Positions 62,946-64,000 of a stretch of DNA of 64,000 bases are shown piece by piece (position 1 is the first letter of the stretch; each line of letters begins with the position of its first letter). The stretch is from Pseudomonas sp. BGr12 (lineage in GTDB: Bacteria > Pseudomonadota > Gammaproteobacteria > Pseudomonadales > Pseudomonadaceae): NCBI RefSeq assembly GCF_030272895.1, contig NZ_JALRNF010000016.1:56674-120673 (forward strand). The letters are read 5' to 3'. Both the position numbers and the translations under genes were made by a program. The notes under the pieces were generated by a model. It saw only the letters and a list, made by a program, of their open reading frames with translations, searched no databases and had not been told where the DNA came from.

Positions 62946-64000
62946 GGATGCTCCCGCTCGGCAAACAGTGCTTTCACGAAGGGTTCGGCTTCGAAGGTGC
63001 GCAGATCGTCGATGCCTTCACCCACGCCAATATAGCGGATCGGCAAGCCGAACTGCTTGGCCAGGGCGAAGATCACCCCGCCCTTGGCGGTGCCGTCGAG
63101 CTTGGTCAGGGCCAGGCCCGTGAGCTCGACGCTCTGGTTGAAGTGCTTGGCCTGGTTGATGGCGTTCTGCCCGGTGCCGGCGTCCAGCACCAGCAGCACC
63201 TCGTGCGGTGCATCGGCGTCGAGCTTGCCGATCACCCGGCGAACCTTCTTCAGCTCTTCCATCAGGTTGTCTTTGGTGTGCAGGCGACCGGCGGTGTCGG
63301 CGATCAGCACATCGATACCGCGGGCCTTGGCGGCCTGGACGGCGTCGAAGATCACCGAAGCCGAGTCGGCACCGGTGTGCTGGGCGATGACCGGGATCTG
63401 GTTGCGCTCGCCCCAGACCTGCAGCTGCTCGACCGCCGCGGCACGGAAGGTGTCACCGGCGGCCAGCATGACTTTCTTGCCTTCAAGCTGCAGCTTCTTC
63501 GCCAGCTTGCCGATGGTGGTGGTCTTGCCGGCGCCGTTGACGCCAACCACCAGGATCACGAACGGCTTGCCCTGGGACTGGATGCGCAGCGGCTGCTCGA
63601 CCGGCTTGAGCAGGTCGGCCAGTTCGCCTTGCAGGGACTTGTACAGCGCGTCGCTGTCGGCCAGCTGCTTGCGCGCGACCTTCTGGGTCAGGCTCTGGAC
63701 GATCACCGAGGTGGCCTCGACGCCGACGTCGGCGGTCAGCAGGCGGGTTTCGATCTCGTCGAGCAGGTCGTCGTCGATGGCCTTCTTGCCCAGGAACAGG
63801 CTGGCCATGCCTTCGCCGATGCTGGCGCTGGTCTTGGACAGGCCCTGCTTGAGGCGGGCGAAGAAACCGACCTTGCTGTCTTCGACAGGAGCCGGGGCTG
63901 GCGTCTCGACAGGTGCGACCGTGGCTACTGGAGCTACTGGAGCTACTGGAGCTACTGGAGCTACTGGAGCTACTGGAGCTACTGGAGCTACTGGAGCTAC
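62942..64000 (-). CDS. ftsY: Signal recognition particle receptor FtsY (5' end outside the window)
   Basis: The visible 353 codons include the NG GTPase domain with [35 protein letters not shown] and [10 protein letters not shown]. The N domain begins near [14 protein letters not shown] (about 63,870). Upstream the frame continues through an Ala/Pro/Val-rich linker with the 9-base repeat to the window edge. It docks ribosome-SRP complexes at the inner membrane. The start codon lies beyond 64000; an internal ATG at 63808 is not the start, because conserved N-domain sequence precedes it. Confidence 0.96.
   Translation of the reverse strand, partial: VAPVAPVAPVAPVAPVAPVAPVAPVATVAPVETPAPAPVEDSKVGFFARLKQGLSKTSASIGEGMASLFLGKKAIDDDLLDEIETRLLTADVGVEATSVIVQSLTQKVARKQLADSDALYKSLQGELADLLKPVEQPLRIQSQGKPFVILVVGVNGAGKTTTIGKLAKKLQLEGKKVMLAAGDTFRAAAVEQLQVWGERNQIPVIAQHTGADSASVIFDAVQAAKARGIDVLIADTAGRLHTKDNLMEELKKVRRVIGKLDADAPHEVLLVLDAGTGQNAINQAKHFNQSVELTGLALTKLDGTAKGGVIFALAKQFGLPIRYIGVGEGIDDLRTFEAEPFVKALFAEREHP
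63924..64000. repeat. 9-bp tandem repeat in ftsY
   Basis: CTACTGGAG is repeated more than eight times without a mismatch and runs off the window. On the coding (minus) strand it reads GTA GCT CCA, so it encodes Val-Ala-Pro units and keeps the frame whatever the copy number. Confidence 0.95.

Noticed and set aside
63924..64000. Regular repeats that could suggest a CRISPR array
   Set aside because: Units are 9 bases with no spacers, in frame in ftsY; this is a coding minisatellite.

Overview
The window is GC-rich, almost fully coding chromosomal DNA with the gene order of a Pseudomonas of the P. putida type. The evidence is the order gltD-gltB-damX-aroB-aroK-pilQ...pilM / ponA, priA-argS, pilT / yggS-proC-yggT-metX-metW, and ftsY-ftsE-ftsX-rpoH, together with many REP elements carrying the GCGGGCTTGCCCCGC core typical of that group. 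The species assignment is an inference from synteny and REP sequence; no search was run.

Layout. 1-3.3 kb: the end of a MscS/MscK-type channel, selO, trxC and a ParA-family ATPase. 3.6-18.5 kb: a 17-gene, one-strand, translationally coupled aryl polyene (APE)-type type II polyketide cluster, with ketosynthases, a KS-like chain-length-factor partner, two ACPs, dehydratases, a ketoreductase, an aryl-activating ligase fused to a dehydratase domain, an aromatic amino acid ammonia-lyase, two acyltransferases, a glycosyltransferase, a thioesterase, and a LolA-like/MMPL/lipoprotein export set. 18.5-21.4 kb: a divergent LysR/MFS pair, a block of homopolymer-rich sequence that looks like an assembly artefact inside a REP palindrome, and a YgiW-type periplasmic protein. 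21.4-36 kb: hemE, gltDB, a DamX-like SPOR protein, aroB-aroK and pilMN(OP)Q, all on the minus strand. 36-50.8 kb: ponA, malic enzyme, a thermonuclease-like protein, rpmE, priA, argS, a SPOR protein, a TM2 protein, an NlpC/P60 peptidase, pilT, yggS, proC and yggT. 50.8-52.7 kb: an AT-rich insertion on the minus strand carrying an orphan type VI secretion cassette (hcp, a Tlde1-type L,D-transpeptidase effector, a small membrane protein as candidate immunity factor). 52.7-64 kb: metX-metW, a DUF4426 protein, rdgB, hemW, a DUF3392 protein, trmB, thiG-thiS, a DUF423 protein, mtgA, rpoH, ftsX, ftsE and the 3' part of ftsY, whose linker contains a 9-bp coding minisatellite.

The accessory parts are the APE cluster and the T6SS cassette. 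In the APE cluster the lyase plus ligase should make and load a cinnamate- or coumarate-type starter, the KS/KR/DH set should extend and dehydrate it, and the acyltransferase/LolA/MMPL/lipoprotein genes should attach the product to a lipid and move it to the outer membrane. The E. coli-type head-group methyltransferase is not present, and no phosphopantetheinyl transferase is encoded here. In the T6SS cassette the hcp frame is broken by one missing base in an A-tract; restoring it gives a canonical Hcp C-terminus whose stop codon overlaps the effector start codon. The remainder is conserved housekeeping: nitrogen assimilation, aromatic amino acid precursors, peptidoglycan synthesis, type IV pili, methionine, thiamine and haem biosynthesis, and cell division.
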